DNA of 7,025 nucleotides from Clostridiaceae bacterium (GTDB lineage Bacteria > Bacillota > Clostridia > Saccharofermentanales > UBA5734). Shown piece after piece: positions 1-6,850 of this stretch. Under the pieces are notes generated by a model. That model had not been told where the DNA came from and did not search any database. It saw only the letters and a list, made by a program, of their open reading frames with translations. The stretch covers positions 1 to 7,025 of the forward strand of contig JAAYKS010000190.1 in the NCBI GenBank assembly GCA_012522285.1, given 5' to 3'. The stretch's first letter is position 1. Every line of letters begins with the position of its first letter. The position numbers were made by a program, and so were the translations under genes.

Positions 1-732
1 AGAATCGTGGCGGACCGCATCCGGGCCGCGTGCGCAAAGAAACAGCAGGAGGAGACTTCGCAGTACACGGACATTTCTTTGGGCTACGCGACCAAGGAGG
101 ATCCAACCGAAGATCTGGACAAGATCATGACGCTGGCAGAAGACCTGATGTACCGGAGAAAGCTGCTGGAAAACCGAAGCCAGCACAACAACATCCTGAC
201 CTCCATCAAGTCCACCATGTTTGAAAAGAGCAATGAGACGGAGGCACATGCCGGCCGCCTGGCCGACCATGCCCGCCGGCTGGGCACGGAACTCGGGCTG
301 CTTGAGGACAAACTGGACGAGCTGGAACTGGCTGCCACGCTACACGACCTCGGCAAGATCAACATCGACAAAAACATCCTCACCAAACCCGGGCCGCTTA
401 CAGAGGATGAATGGGCCGAGATCCGGAAGCATCCCGAAGTCGGATTCCGGATCGCAAACGCCATATCAGAACTGCACCACATCGCGGAATACATCCTCGG
501 CCATCACGAACACTGGGACGGAAGCGGGTATCCGCTGAGACTGTCCGGAACGGACATCCCTTTGATATCACGAATTGTTTCCGTTGTGGATGCATACGAC
601 GCGATGACACAGGACCGCGCGTACCGGAAGGCACTGACCCCGGAACAGGCCCGAGAGGAGATCCTGCGCAACGCGGGAACGCAGTTCGACCCGGACATCG
701 CGCGTCTGTTTGTGGACAGGATTCTCTCCTGA
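1..732 (+). CDS. GGDEF (C-terminal remnant) + HD-GYP cyclic-di-GMP signalling protein, 5' partial
   Basis: The reading frame is open from base 1, so the true start lies upstream and 243 residues are visible. The first ~50 residues read as the end of a GGDEF domain: an ADRIR helix, the strand ISLGYA, then a helix ending in DLMYRRK, like the usual 'A-x-x-x-M-Y-x-x-K' finish. The GGDEF signature itself is outside the window. A short linker leads into a complete HD-GYP domain with HDLGK (343-357), the KHPEVG histidine (about 430), HHEHWDGSGYP (502-534), VDAYDAMT and a final TQFDP. HD-GYP proteins with these residues are metal-dependent phosphodiesterases that hydrolyse cyclic-di-GMP in the cytoplasm. 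Whether the GGDEF half makes c-di-GMP or only binds GTP cannot be judged. The stop at 730-732 faces the convergent hydrolase gene, and I see no terminator between them. The family is confident; the input signal is unknown. Confidence 0.93.
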   Translation, partial: RIVADRIRAACAKKQQEETSQYTDISLGYATKEDPTEDLDKIMTLAEDLMYRRKLLENRSQHNNILTSIKSTMFEKSNETEAHAGRLADHARRLGTELGLLEDKLDELELAATLHDLGKINIDKNILTKPGPLTEDEWAEIRKHPEVGFRIANAISELHHIAEYILGHHEHWDGSGYPLRLSGTDIPLISRIVSVVDAYDAMTQDRAYRKALTPEQAREEILRNAGTQFDPDIARLFVDRILS

Positions 733-792
733 ACCCGGGCTTTCGAGACAGGTCCATCGGATCAGTGAAATCTACGAACCTTGTGGTCGATA

Positions 793-1893
793 TCATTTTT
801 TCATACTAGTCAAAATCTCGATACCCATGACAGTTGCTGGGATTTTGTCGTTCGGCGGCAGGTTCGACAACACCACGACTCCTATTTTGTTTTCTTTATT
901 AAATCCTATATAACAATTATAGTTTCCCGTTGCACCATTGTGCCAAACAATCTCATTTTTCTGATCAATCATCCAGCCAATACCTACGGCATCCGTGTGA
1001 ATGTCCATTTTTGCATGCATGGCAGTAGAAGCATTTACCTCAGCCAGCGCTTCATGTGCCATGGACAAATAGGATGGTTCTTCATACATATGCATCTGCA
1101 CGTATTTCATCATATCGGTCATATTGGATCGCAGTGCTCCAGCCGGCATATATGCATCGGATGCCGACCATGTCCAATCGTTCTCCGCATCAGGGGGCAT
1201 CTTGGAAATGACTGTGCTGGCAAGTCCAAGATCTTCGAGAACGTAGCGATTCATGAGTGTCGAATAATCCTCATTATATATCCGCTCAAGCACAACCCCC
1301 AAGGTGGCTGTGCCAAAGTTGGAATATCGAAAAGCATAGTCGCGGTCGTCCAAACTGATCTTGTCGAGCCTGTTGACGAGCATCTGCTCGGTGATCCCAT
1401 TGAAATCATTGAGCCCCTTTAGTCTGTTGGATATCATAGGCGTTTCAAAATAGAATCCCTTATATCCGGATGTATGTGTCACCAGCCTTCGTATGGTCGG
1501 ATAATAGTCCTTGTTTCGAAGACTCAAAAAGTCATCGATGGAACGGTCAAGGCTGACACTGCCTTCGTTTATTGCTTTACATAGCAGTGATGTCGTGAAC
1601 GTTTTTGTGATGGATCCGATTTCATACATGTGTTCTTCCGGCGGCAATATTGCGCCATTCTCTCCATAGACAACATAAGCCATTTCTCTGTCCTGAAGAA
1701 TTCCAACTGTAATGACAGCCTCTTGGTTGTCTTTGGTGGTATACGCAAGCATTTCTTCAAATGTCATACTGGATAACTGATTTATTTTATATGCTCCATA
1801 AAGGGCATAACTGCCTATTCCAATAATTATAACCAAAGTGCTTATTGCGATATATTTGATGATCCTCTTCTTGTCCCATCCTCGGATTTTCAC
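793..1893 (-). CDS. Membrane-anchored serine hydrolase, beta-lactamase/PBP-like (class C, esterase/peptidase family)
   Basis: This is a 366-residue protein starting at GTG (1893), with AGAAAGGA eight bases upstream. Residues ~12-34 form one hydrophobic helix after a basic KKR stretch, so it is probably a signal anchor with the enzyme outside the membrane. The catalytic set is visible: S94-I-T-K97 (nucleophile and general base), Y190-S-N192 and H318-N-G320, the last in place of the KTG box, with GATGNYNCYIGF behind it. This HxG form is typical of the AmpC/DD-peptidase-like family Pfam Beta-lactamase (S12), which includes carboxypeptidases, esterases and D-aminopeptidases. Substrate cannot be predicted, and resistance should not be assumed. 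The gene uses many AT-rich codons and is clearly poorer in GC than its neighbours, which suggests horizontal acquisition. It lies just past the ssrA terminator and is convergent to the HD-GYP gene. Confidence 0.9.
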   Translation of the reverse strand: MKIRGWDKKRIIKYIAISTLVIIIGIGSYALYGAYKINQLSSMTFEEMLAYTTKDNQEAVITVGILQDREMAYVVYGENGAILPPEEHMYEIGSITKTFTTSLLCKAINEGSVSLDRSIDDFLSLRNKDYYPTIRRLVTHTSGYKGFYFETPMISNRLKGLNDFNGITEQMLVNRLDKISLDDRDYAFRYSNFGTATLGVVLERIYNEDYSTLMNRYVLEDLGLASTVISKMPPDAENDWTWSASDAYMPAGALRSNMTDMMKYVQMHMYEEPSYLSMAHEALAEVNASTAMHAKMDIHTDAVGIGWMIDQKNEIVWHNGATGNYNCYIGFNKENKIGVVVLSNLPPNDKIPATVMGIEILTSMKK

Positions 1894-1932
1894 TACGCAG
1901 ATCCTTTCTCGCTATACCATTGTGCAAATTGG

Positions 1933-1953
1933 TTGCGAAACGCTGTATCGCAA
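1933..1953. repeat. Inverted repeat TTGCGA-N9-TCGCAA upstream of the serine hydrolase
   Basis: Six-base perfect arms (1933-1938 and 1948-1953) lie 40-60 bases before the GTG start of the hydrolase gene, where a promoter or operator would sit. The left arm also belongs to a loose direct repeat (GCGAAACGC / GCAAACGC). No convincing -35/-10 pair was found here, so a role as repressor site is only a guess. Confidence 0.3.
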
Positions 1954-1998
1954 ACGCTTTCAAAGCCCCGGGAATAAATTGTTTCATGCCGTTTAGGC

Positions 1999-2043
1999 AA
2001 AATAAAACCACCTTCTGACAGAGCTTTTCTATCAAAGGGTGGT
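1999..2043 (-). terminator. Strong intrinsic terminator of ssrA
   Basis: Read on the minus strand, arms beginning ACCACC and ending GGTGGT (2043-2007) form a stem of about 15 pairs with one mismatch and two G-U pairs around a 7-base loop (AAAAGCT). TTTTATTTT follows at once. It begins 10 bases after the CCA end of the tmRNA, the expected place for the ssrA terminator, and insulates the hydrolase gene from ssrA transcription. Confidence 0.9.
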
Positions 2044-2052
2044 ATTACTTTT

Positions 2053-2430
2053 TGGTGGAGGCGAGGAGAATCGAACTCCTGTCCGAAACCGTATCTGTCG
2101 GGACCATCTCCGGGTGCAGTCCCTGATCAAGTATTCCCCTTCCGGTACACCCAGGGACAGGTGATCCGGTCCGGTAGCTTCATATCTACACCGCGACGGC
2201 AAAGCTTATGCCGCGGCGTTCCCAAGTTTAACCTGCCGGCTTGTAAGGTCTGCTATCTGACGCCAGGGACCCATCCAGCAGATCGGATGGCCTGACGGTA
2301 GAAGCGATTAAGCTGCTACGAGTGCCGTTTTGTTGGCAGTTGTGTTTTTCCCCGTTTTTTTAAGAGGCCAACGAGGATCCTCTACCCGCTTTCCCGGCTT
2401 CAACAACCCCGTCGAAACCAGTGCGCCCCC
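2053..2430 (-). ncRNA. ssrA: tmRNA (transfer-messenger RNA)
   Basis: tmRNA rescues ribosomes stalled on broken mRNA: its tRNA-like part is charged with alanine, and its open reading frame adds a degradation tag. The minus strand begins GGGGGCG (2430-2424), which pairs in seven places with CGCCTCC before A-CCA (2053-2055). It continues CTGGTTTCGACGGGG, the near-universal 5' tmRNA motif. At the 3' end, AGGAG-TTCGATT-CTCCT forms the T arm. The resume codon is GGG at 2352-2350, and the tag reads GKNTTANKTALVAA, ending in TAA at 2310-2308. The 14-residue length and initial Gly-Lys resemble the Bacillus tag, but the end is LVAA rather than the common ALAA. CCA is encoded. The gene follows speB on the same strand but has its own promoter. 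One extra G at 2431 makes the exact 5' end uncertain by one base. Confidence 0.96.
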
Positions 2431-2475
2431 CTATCCAGTTGCCAAAGAACGCGATCTGTGTGAACACAATGATGC

Positions 2476-2511
2476 GTCACACCGGACTCCATTATGGAGG
2501 AGCCGGGTGTG
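2476..2511. repeat. Imperfect inverted repeat over the ssrA promoter
   Basis: CACACCGG-ACTCC and GGAGG-AGCCGGGTGTG face each other around ATTAT, which contains the -10 element of the ssrA promoter. The stem would hold CTCC/GGAG, CCGG and CACAC/GTGTG blocks with small bulges. Neither strand has a T-run after it, so it does not look like the speB terminator. It could be an operator or simply a hairpin in the speB read-through RNA. Confidence 0.35.
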
Positions 2512-2519
2512 AAAATCAA
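2491..2519 (-). promoter_or_regulatory. Sigma-A-type promoter of ssrA
   Basis: On the minus strand TTGATT (2519-2514) is separated by 17 bases from CATAAT (2496-2491). Each box has one or two differences from consensus. Transcription would begin near 2484, giving a precursor with about 54 extra 5' nucleotides for RNase P to remove before mature tmRNA at 2430. Confidence 0.7.
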
Positions 2520-2557
2520 GTATGTCGTCTGCCAGCGCGACCGTCTGGGCGGTCCGC

Positions 2558-3415
2558 TCACCCAAGGATCACGAGCAAAAGCTCGCGCAACAGCTTGCCC
2601 GCGGCTGCGGTCGAGATCCCGGACGGGTCATACGGTGGAGACAGCTCCACCAGATCGGCACCGACCAGATGGAGACCACGCAACGAGGCGATCGCCTGTG
2701 CCAGCGCCTGAAAGGAGACTCCACCTGGTTCCGGTGTTCCGGTGCCCGGAAACACGGAGGGATCCAGCACATCCAGATCGATGGTCACATAGACCGGATG
2801 TCCTCGCAGCTGGTCGATCGCCTCAGGCAAACCGTCGAGATCAAACAGATGCTGCCAGACGTGCCCTTCCCGCCCGAGTGAAAACTCTTCCCGCAATCCC
2901 GAACGGATGCCAAGCTGGAAGATGCGACCGTCTCCGAGCAGATCGTGGCAGCGACGAAGCACCGTGGCGTGCGACAACCGCTGTCCGATATAATCCTCGC
3001 GCAAGTCGGTATGCGCGTCGAAATGCAGGATGTGAAGATCCGGATACTTGTGGCTGATCGCTTCCACCGCGCCCAGCGTGACGAGATGCTCGCCTCCCAG
3101 CATAACCGGAATCTTATCGTCCGCTGCCACCCCTTCCACGGTTTCCCGGATGATGGCCAATGGGATGTCAGGCCCACCAAACGGGAGGTCGAGGTCCCCC
3201 AGATCGTGGATCGGTGCCCCTTCCAGATCCGCGTCCTGCTGCGGGCTGTAGCTTTCCAGCCCGTACGATTCACGCCGGATCGCAGACGGCCCAAAACGAG
3301 TGCCAGGACGATAGGACGTCGTTCCGTCATAAGGAGCACCGAACAGCACGATATTGGCGTCTTCGTATGTCGACTGCACCGCCAGTATGGTCGGAGCGGG
3401 ATTAGCCGTCGGCAT
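2558..3415 (-). CDS. speB: Agmatinase (agmatine ureohydrolase)
   Basis: SpeB hydrolyses agmatine to putrescine and urea in the cytoplasm with a two-manganese centre. The 285-residue protein has the full ureohydrolase signature: GGEH (107-110), DAHTD (133-137), SHAT (148-151) and DLDVLDP (213-219), so the expected metal ligands H110, D133, H135, D137, D213 and D215 are all present. The early GAPYDGTTSYRPGTRFGP segment is typical of agmatinases rather than arginases, and the length matches the family (about 290). The ATG at 3415 lies inside the end of speE, a 14-base overlap, with AAAGGAG ten bases upstream, which implies translational coupling. It is the last gene of the spe operon. Its pairing with speE is the same as in Bacillus subtilis. 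No clear terminator follows before ssrA. Confidence 0.95.
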   Translation of the reverse strand: MPTANPAPTILAVQSTYEDANIVLFGAPYDGTTSYRPGTRFGPSAIRRESYGLESYSPQQDADLEGAPIHDLGDLDLPFGGPDIPLAIIRETVEGVAADDKIPVMLGGEHLVTLGAVEAISHKYPDLHILHFDAHTDLREDYIGQRLSHATVLRRCHDLLGDGRIFQLGIRSGLREEFSLGREGHVWQHLFDLDGLPEAIDQLRGHPVYVTIDLDVLDPSVFPGTGTPEPGGVSFQALAQAIASLRGLHLVGADLVELSPPYDPSGISTAAAGKLLRELLLVILG

Positions 3416-4256
3416 GTTCCAGCATCTCCTTTACATAATTCGGCAAAGCGAATGAGCCGACATGCAGTTGTGTGTTGTAGTAACGCGTCTGGATTCCCAG
3501 CGCGTTCCAGGCGGCTGCATCCAGGGACTCGATCGGATCCCGCTTTTTGGAAGCGTATCCGAACAGCCAGTGTCCGGAGGGATAGGTGGGTATGTGCGCC
3601 TGATAGACTTTGCACACCGGAAATTGCACCCGGATCATGCGGTGGGTCCGCTTCATGGCTTCCGCGTACTGCTCATAATATGGGGACTCGTGCTGGTTCA
3701 CCAGAATCCCATCATCACTGAGAATCCGGTAGCAATTGCCGTAAAATTCTTTGGTAAACAGTCCTTCGCCAGGTCCGAACGGATCGGTCGAATCGACGAT
3801 GACCAGATCATACTGGTCGTTGCGGGTCCGGACAAACCGTAACCCGTCCTCGAAAAACAGACGTACGCGGGCGTCGTCAAACGCGCCTGCGGTCTGGGGA
3901 AGATGCTCGCGGCATGCTTCAACCACCATGCGATCGATTTCGACGACATCGATCTGCTCGATGGTGGCATAGCGCCCGAGCTCGCGGACCGTCCCCCCGT
4001 CCCCCGCCCCGATCACCAGGACGCGTTTGATCTCGGGATGGGTCGCCATCGGCACGTGGACGATCATATCGTGGTAGATAAATTCGTCTTTCTGCGTCAG
4101 CATCATCTGCCCGTCCAACGTCAGAAAGGTCCCGAACTCTCCGCTTTGAAACACGTCGATCCGTTGAAATTTACTTTTTGCGGTATAGAGCTGCCGGTCG
4201 ACTTGAATCGAAAAGCGTACGCCGGGGGTGTGTTCTTCGGTATACCAGAGATCCAT
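3402..4256 (-). CDS. speE: Spermidine synthase (putrescine aminopropyltransferase)
   Basis: SpeE transfers the aminopropyl group of decarboxylated SAM to putrescine, releasing spermidine and methylthioadenosine. The 284 residues show the family plan: an N-terminal beta region with DVFQSGEFGTFLTLDGQ, then YHDMIVHVP (Y61, H62), the nucleotide loop VIGAGDGG (81-88), VVEID with E106, and the catalytic stretch VDSTDPFGPG with D155 and D158. PTYPSG (223-228) carries the Tyr expected near the amine site. The glycine loop reads GAGDGG where GGGDGG is the more common form, a conservative change. ATG 4256 has AAGGGGG about nine bases before it and sits 13 bases after the speA stop. A thermospermine or homospermidine specificity cannot be excluded from sequence, but the neighbours make spermidine by far the best call. 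Confidence 0.95.
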   Translation of the reverse strand: MDLWYTEEHTPGVRFSIQVDRQLYTAKSKFQRIDVFQSGEFGTFLTLDGQMMLTQKDEFIYHDMIVHVPMATHPEIKRVLVIGAGDGGTVRELGRYATIEQIDVVEIDRMVVEACREHLPQTAGAFDDARVRLFFEDGLRFVRTRNDQYDLVIVDSTDPFGPGEGLFTKEFYGNCYRILSDDGILVNQHESPYYEQYAEAMKRTHRMIRVQFPVCKVYQAHIPTYPSGHWLFGYASKKRDPIESLDAAAWNALGIQTRYYNTQLHVGSFALPNYVKEMLEHADG

Positions 4257-4269
4257 GCGGAGGTCCCCC

Positions 4270-5727
4270 TTATGCCATGACCCGGATCGTGCCGAGCGTC
4301 AAATCTTCGGCACCGGTCACCAGGCATCCTTTTTCTTTGGAATACAGAACATGATCCACCAACTCGCGTGTGATGCGCTCGCCGGGGGCGATGATCGGTA
4401 TGCCGGGCGGATAACACATGACAAATTCACTGGAGATGTGACCCGGACTCTGATGGATGTCCACCGCGAGGGAAGGCGCGTAATACGCCTCTTTCGGAGT
4501 AGCCGCCACATCCGGTGCGATGTATTCGGTCGTCAGCATGCCGGCCTTGTCCTTGGCGAAACGCCGGCGGATTTCGGCGAGCGAAGAAGCCAGACGCTCG
4601 ATCGCATAGGCGGTATCCCCCATCGACAAAATCGCCAGGATGTTGCCGAGGTCGCCAAACTCGATCTGAATGCCGTATTCCTCCCGGAGGAGGTCGCTGA
4701 CTTCGATCCCCGCCAGTCCGATATCCAGCGTGTGGATCGAAAGTTTGGTTTCGTCGAACGCGTAGCATCCGTTCCCATTCACGATATCGCGCGCAAAGGC
4801 GTGGTATCCGCCGATGGCGTTGATCTCGTCTCGCGCATAGCGGGCAAGGTCCAGCACGCCGGCAAATATCTCTTTGCCTTCCAACGCCAGGGTACGCCGC
4901 GCCAGGTCGAGCGACGACATCAGCAGATAGGAGGCGCTGGTGGTCTGGATCAGGTTGATGGTCGTCCGGAGACGGTCCGGATTGACACTCGGTTTGTTGG
5001 CGAGGAGGATCGAGCTCTGTGTGAGGGAACCACCGGTCTTGTGCACGCTCACCGCCGAGAGATCCGCGCCGCAGCGCATTGCGGCGGGAGGAAGCTCCGA
5101 GCCGAAGTACAAATGCGTGCCGTGCGCTTCGTCTGCGAGCACCATCATACCCCGCTCGTGTGCGATGCGGATGATTTCCTGCAACGCCGGACATACCCCG
5201 TAATAGGTGGGATTGTTGACCAGTACCGCTTTGGCCTCGGGGTGTTCGTCCATCGCCCGCACCACATCGTCCAGTGCCATGCCAAGTGGTATGCCCAGAT
5301 CCGGGTGAATGCCCGGGTTCACATACTCGGGAATACCGCCCGTCAACACCAGAGAATTGAGGCTGGATTTGTGGACGTTGCGCGGCAGGATCAGGGTGTC
5401 CCCTTCCCGGATGGTGTTCATGATCATGGCCTGCACCGCGGACGTGGTGCCGTTCACCATGAAGTAGGCGTAATCCGCACCAAACGCTTCCGCCGCGAGT
5501 TCCTCTGCCTCTTTGATGACGCCGGTCGGATGCGCGAGGTTGTCCAGCGGTTTGCTGGAGTTCACGTCGACCGACAGGCACGCATCCCCCAGAAAGGCGC
5601 GCAACGCCGGGTTGCCGCGTCCTTGTTTGTGTCCGGGGACATCGAACGGGACGATCCGCGACTTTCTGTGGTGGATCAGCATCTCGTGAAGCGGGGCCCG
5701 ATTCTGGTCTCTTGTCGAGCTGGCCAT
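4270..5727 (-). CDS. speA: Arginine decarboxylase, PLP-dependent (Orn/Lys/Arg decarboxylase fold, Bacillus SpeA type)
   Basis: SpeA converts arginine to agmatine and CO2. The 485 residues have the short Firmicute form of the Orn/Lys/Arg decarboxylase family, without the N-terminal wing domain of the long enterobacterial enzymes. Visible are PFDVPGHKQG (27-36), NGTTSA (92-97), DEAHGTH (199-205) with the Asp that holds the PLP ring nitrogen, SVHKTGGSLTQ with K230 as the Schiff-base lysine, and the C-terminal decarboxylase segment YPPGIPIIAPGE (439-450). Lysine or ornithine decarboxylases of this fold look alike, but agmatinase two genes downstream makes arginine the likely substrate. The ATG at 5727 shares its A with the speD stop (TGATG), and GAGGAG lies eight bases upstream inside speD, so the two are translationally coupled. 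The long open frame on the opposite strand is a codon-bias shadow. Confidence 0.93.
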   Translation of the reverse strand: MASSTRDQNRAPLHEMLIHHRKSRIVPFDVPGHKQGRGNPALRAFLGDACLSVDVNSSKPLDNLAHPTGVIKEAEELAAEAFGADYAYFMVNGTTSAVQAMIMNTIREGDTLILPRNVHKSSLNSLVLTGGIPEYVNPGIHPDLGIPLGMALDDVVRAMDEHPEAKAVLVNNPTYYGVCPALQEIIRIAHERGMMVLADEAHGTHLYFGSELPPAAMRCGADLSAVSVHKTGGSLTQSSILLANKPSVNPDRLRTTINLIQTTSASYLLMSSLDLARRTLALEGKEIFAGVLDLARYARDEINAIGGYHAFARDIVNGNGCYAFDETKLSIHTLDIGLAGIEVSDLLREEYGIQIEFGDLGNILAILSMGDTAYAIERLASSLAEIRRRFAKDKAGMLTTEYIAPDVAATPKEAYYAPSLAVDIHQSPGHISSEFVMCYPPGIPIIAPGERITRELVDHVLYSKEKGCLVTGAEDLTLGTIRVMA

Positions 5728-6584
5728 CAGCGGGACTCCTCGGAGTAGATGTTGGTTCCGTAGAAAATTTCGAGCATCTCCCGCGACAGCCGGTCACGGA
5801 TGGAAAGGCGCTCCGAAGGCGGCAGTTCGGAAGGGTCGACATTGAACAGATAATGCGCGAGATTGATCTCGTTGACCATCATCTTGGTGTGGAAAATGTT
5901 GGACTGGTAGATGTTCATATCGATCGCGTCGTACCGCCGCAGTGTCTGTTTGTCGATGAAGTTCTGGATGGAAGTAATGTCGTGGTCGATGTAATATTTG
6001 TTGCCCTGCAGGTCACGGGTAAATCCGCGCACCCGGTAATCCAGGGTGATGATGTCCGAATCAAAGGAGGCGATCATGTGGTTCAACGCGGACAAGGGCG
6101 AAACCTTGCCGCAGGTCGCGACGTCGATGTCCACGCGAAAGGTGGAGATATCCAGCTCCGGATGGAATTCCGGGTAGGTGTGCACGGTCAGATGGCTTTT
6201 GTCGAGGTGGCCCAGCAAAGCGCCGGGCTCTGTAGCCGGTCCTGTCAGGCACCCGTTGCTGAAACCGACGGGCTCTCCCCGGTTGCAGGAAGGATCGATC
6301 CGATCATAGGCGATGGATTCTTCCGTGACCAGGATGTTCACACTCGCGCCGCGCGGGTCGTAATCCTGTTTGGAAATATTGAGTACATTCGCCCCGATGA
6401 TTTCCGTCACGTCGCAGAGGATGCGCGTCAGGCGGTCCGAGTTGTACTGCTCGTCAATGTAGGCGATGTAGGCGTTTTTTTCTTTTTCCGACTTTGCATA
6501 GCATACGTCGTAGATGTTGAATGAAAGCGTCTTGGTCAGATTGTTGAACCCATACAGACGAATTTTGTCATTCAAACCGAACAT
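5727..6584 (-). CDS. speD: S-adenosylmethionine decarboxylase proenzyme, E. coli type
   Basis: SpeD makes decarboxylated SAM, the aminopropyl donor for SpeE. It resembles the ~264-residue enterobacterial enzyme (YGFNNLTKTLSF, CYAKSEKEKNAYIAYID, NILNI-like strand, DYRVRGFTRD, NIFHTKM), not the ~125-residue Bacillus form. Self-cleavage should occur at K129-S130 in HLDKSH, making S130 the pyruvoyl group; ATCG contains the conserved Cys158. Compared with the E. coli protein as I recall it, about 14 residues are inserted just before the cleavage site (residues ~95-120). The frame is open up to 6704, but I start at ATG 6584 because similarity begins there, AGAAAGG lies five bases upstream, and the longer version would translate through a terminator hairpin. 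This is the first gene of the spe operon, and its mRNA leader carries a SAM-riboswitch-like structure. Confidence 0.94.
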   Translation of the reverse strand: MFGLNDKIRLYGFNNLTKTLSFNIYDVCYAKSEKEKNAYIAYIDEQYNSDRLTRILCDVTEIIGANVLNISKQDYDPRGASVNILVTEESIAYDRIDPSCNRGEPVGFSNGCLTGPATEPGALLGHLDKSHLTVHTYPEFHPELDISTFRVDIDVATCGKVSPLSALNHMIASFDSDIITLDYRVRGFTRDLQGNKYYIDHDITSIQNFIDKQTLRRYDAIDMNIYQSNIFHTKMMVNEINLAHYLFNVDPSELPPSERLSIRDRLSREMLEIFYGTNIYSEESR

Positions 6585-6611
6585 CACATCCTTTCTGGCT
6601 TCGAACCAAAC

Positions 6612-6634
6612 AAAAAACTCCGGCATTGCCGGAG
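6612..6634 (-). terminator. Intrinsic terminator in the speD leader (attenuator)
   Basis: On the minus strand CTCCGGC-AAT-GCCGGAG (6634-6618) is a perfect 7-bp, GC-rich hairpin, followed directly by TTTTTT (6617-6612) and GTTTGG. It ends 20-25 bases before the speD ribosome binding site and about 240 bases after the promoter. No gene lies upstream on this strand that would need terminating, so it most likely attenuates the spe operon under control of the preceding leader fold. Confidence 0.85.
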
Positions 6635-6701
6635 CGCGCATGTTCTGCCGTTCAATCGAAAGAGGGCCTCCCCGGTTTCGGCAAAGCAAATCGCGCGATG
6701 G

Positions 6702-6815
6702 CAATTGAAAAAAAGCCTTTCAACTTTTTAAGCAATTGACAAACTGTGCATTGCGTAGCGCTTTGCGGGTTGCCGGGTTTCGTCGGGATGCTTCCCTCCA
6801 CCTCTAGTCAAGGAC
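6702..6815 (-). promoter_or_regulatory. SAM-I (S-box) riboswitch-like aptamer in the spe operon leader
   Basis: The minus strand holds the S-box core in order. AGAGGTGGAGGGA (6805-6793) and TCCCGACGAAACC (6788-6776) give P2 with its kink-turn bases, P2b being GGGA/UCCC with loop AGCA. CGGCAACC (6775-6768) is the conserved P2/P3 junction. P3 is GCA-AA-GCG-CTA-CGC-AA-TGC (6766-6748). J3/4 contains TGCT (6734-6731), complementary to the P2 loop AGCA (6792-6789): the expected pseudoknot, with bases differing from B. subtilis but still pairing. P4 is AAAAAG/CTTTTT (6729-6724, 6715-6710). P1 would be TTGA (6811-6808) with TCAA (6708-6705), only four firm pairs. It lies between the spe promoter and the leader terminator. 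SAM-I/IV relatives share this core, so the exact class is open. The weak P1 is the main doubt. Confidence 0.75.
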
Positions 6816-6850
6816 AATGGACAAGCTCTTGACCGTGCGGTTGGTCCGCC

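Noticed and set aside
733..792. Terminator between the convergent HD-GYP and hydrolase genes
   Set aside because: Only a short CCCGGG palindrome is present, with no stable stem and no T-run on either strand.
781..1422. Plus-strand open frame of 213 codons
   Set aside because: It lies antisense to the serine hydrolase, whose SITK, YSN and HNG motifs are intact.
2053..2100. A tRNA gene, from the T-arm and CCA end
   Set aside because: The T arm is the 3' half of the tmRNA: its acceptor partner is 370 bases away at 2430-2424 and the anticodon arm is missing.
2494..3721. Several plus-strand open frames opposite speB and speE
   Set aside because: They are shadows of speB and speE, and none has a convincing ribosome binding site or domain.
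4228..5748. Long open frame (506 codons) on the plus strand opposite speA
   Set aside because: It is antisense to a gene with full catalytic motifs, its translation shows no recognisable domain, and long mirror frames are common opposite GC-rich genes.
6585..6704. Longer speD with 40 extra N-terminal residues
   Set aside because: The extension overlaps the terminator hairpin and the end of the aptamer, lacks a good ribosome binding site, and similarity to SpeD begins at the 6584 ATG.
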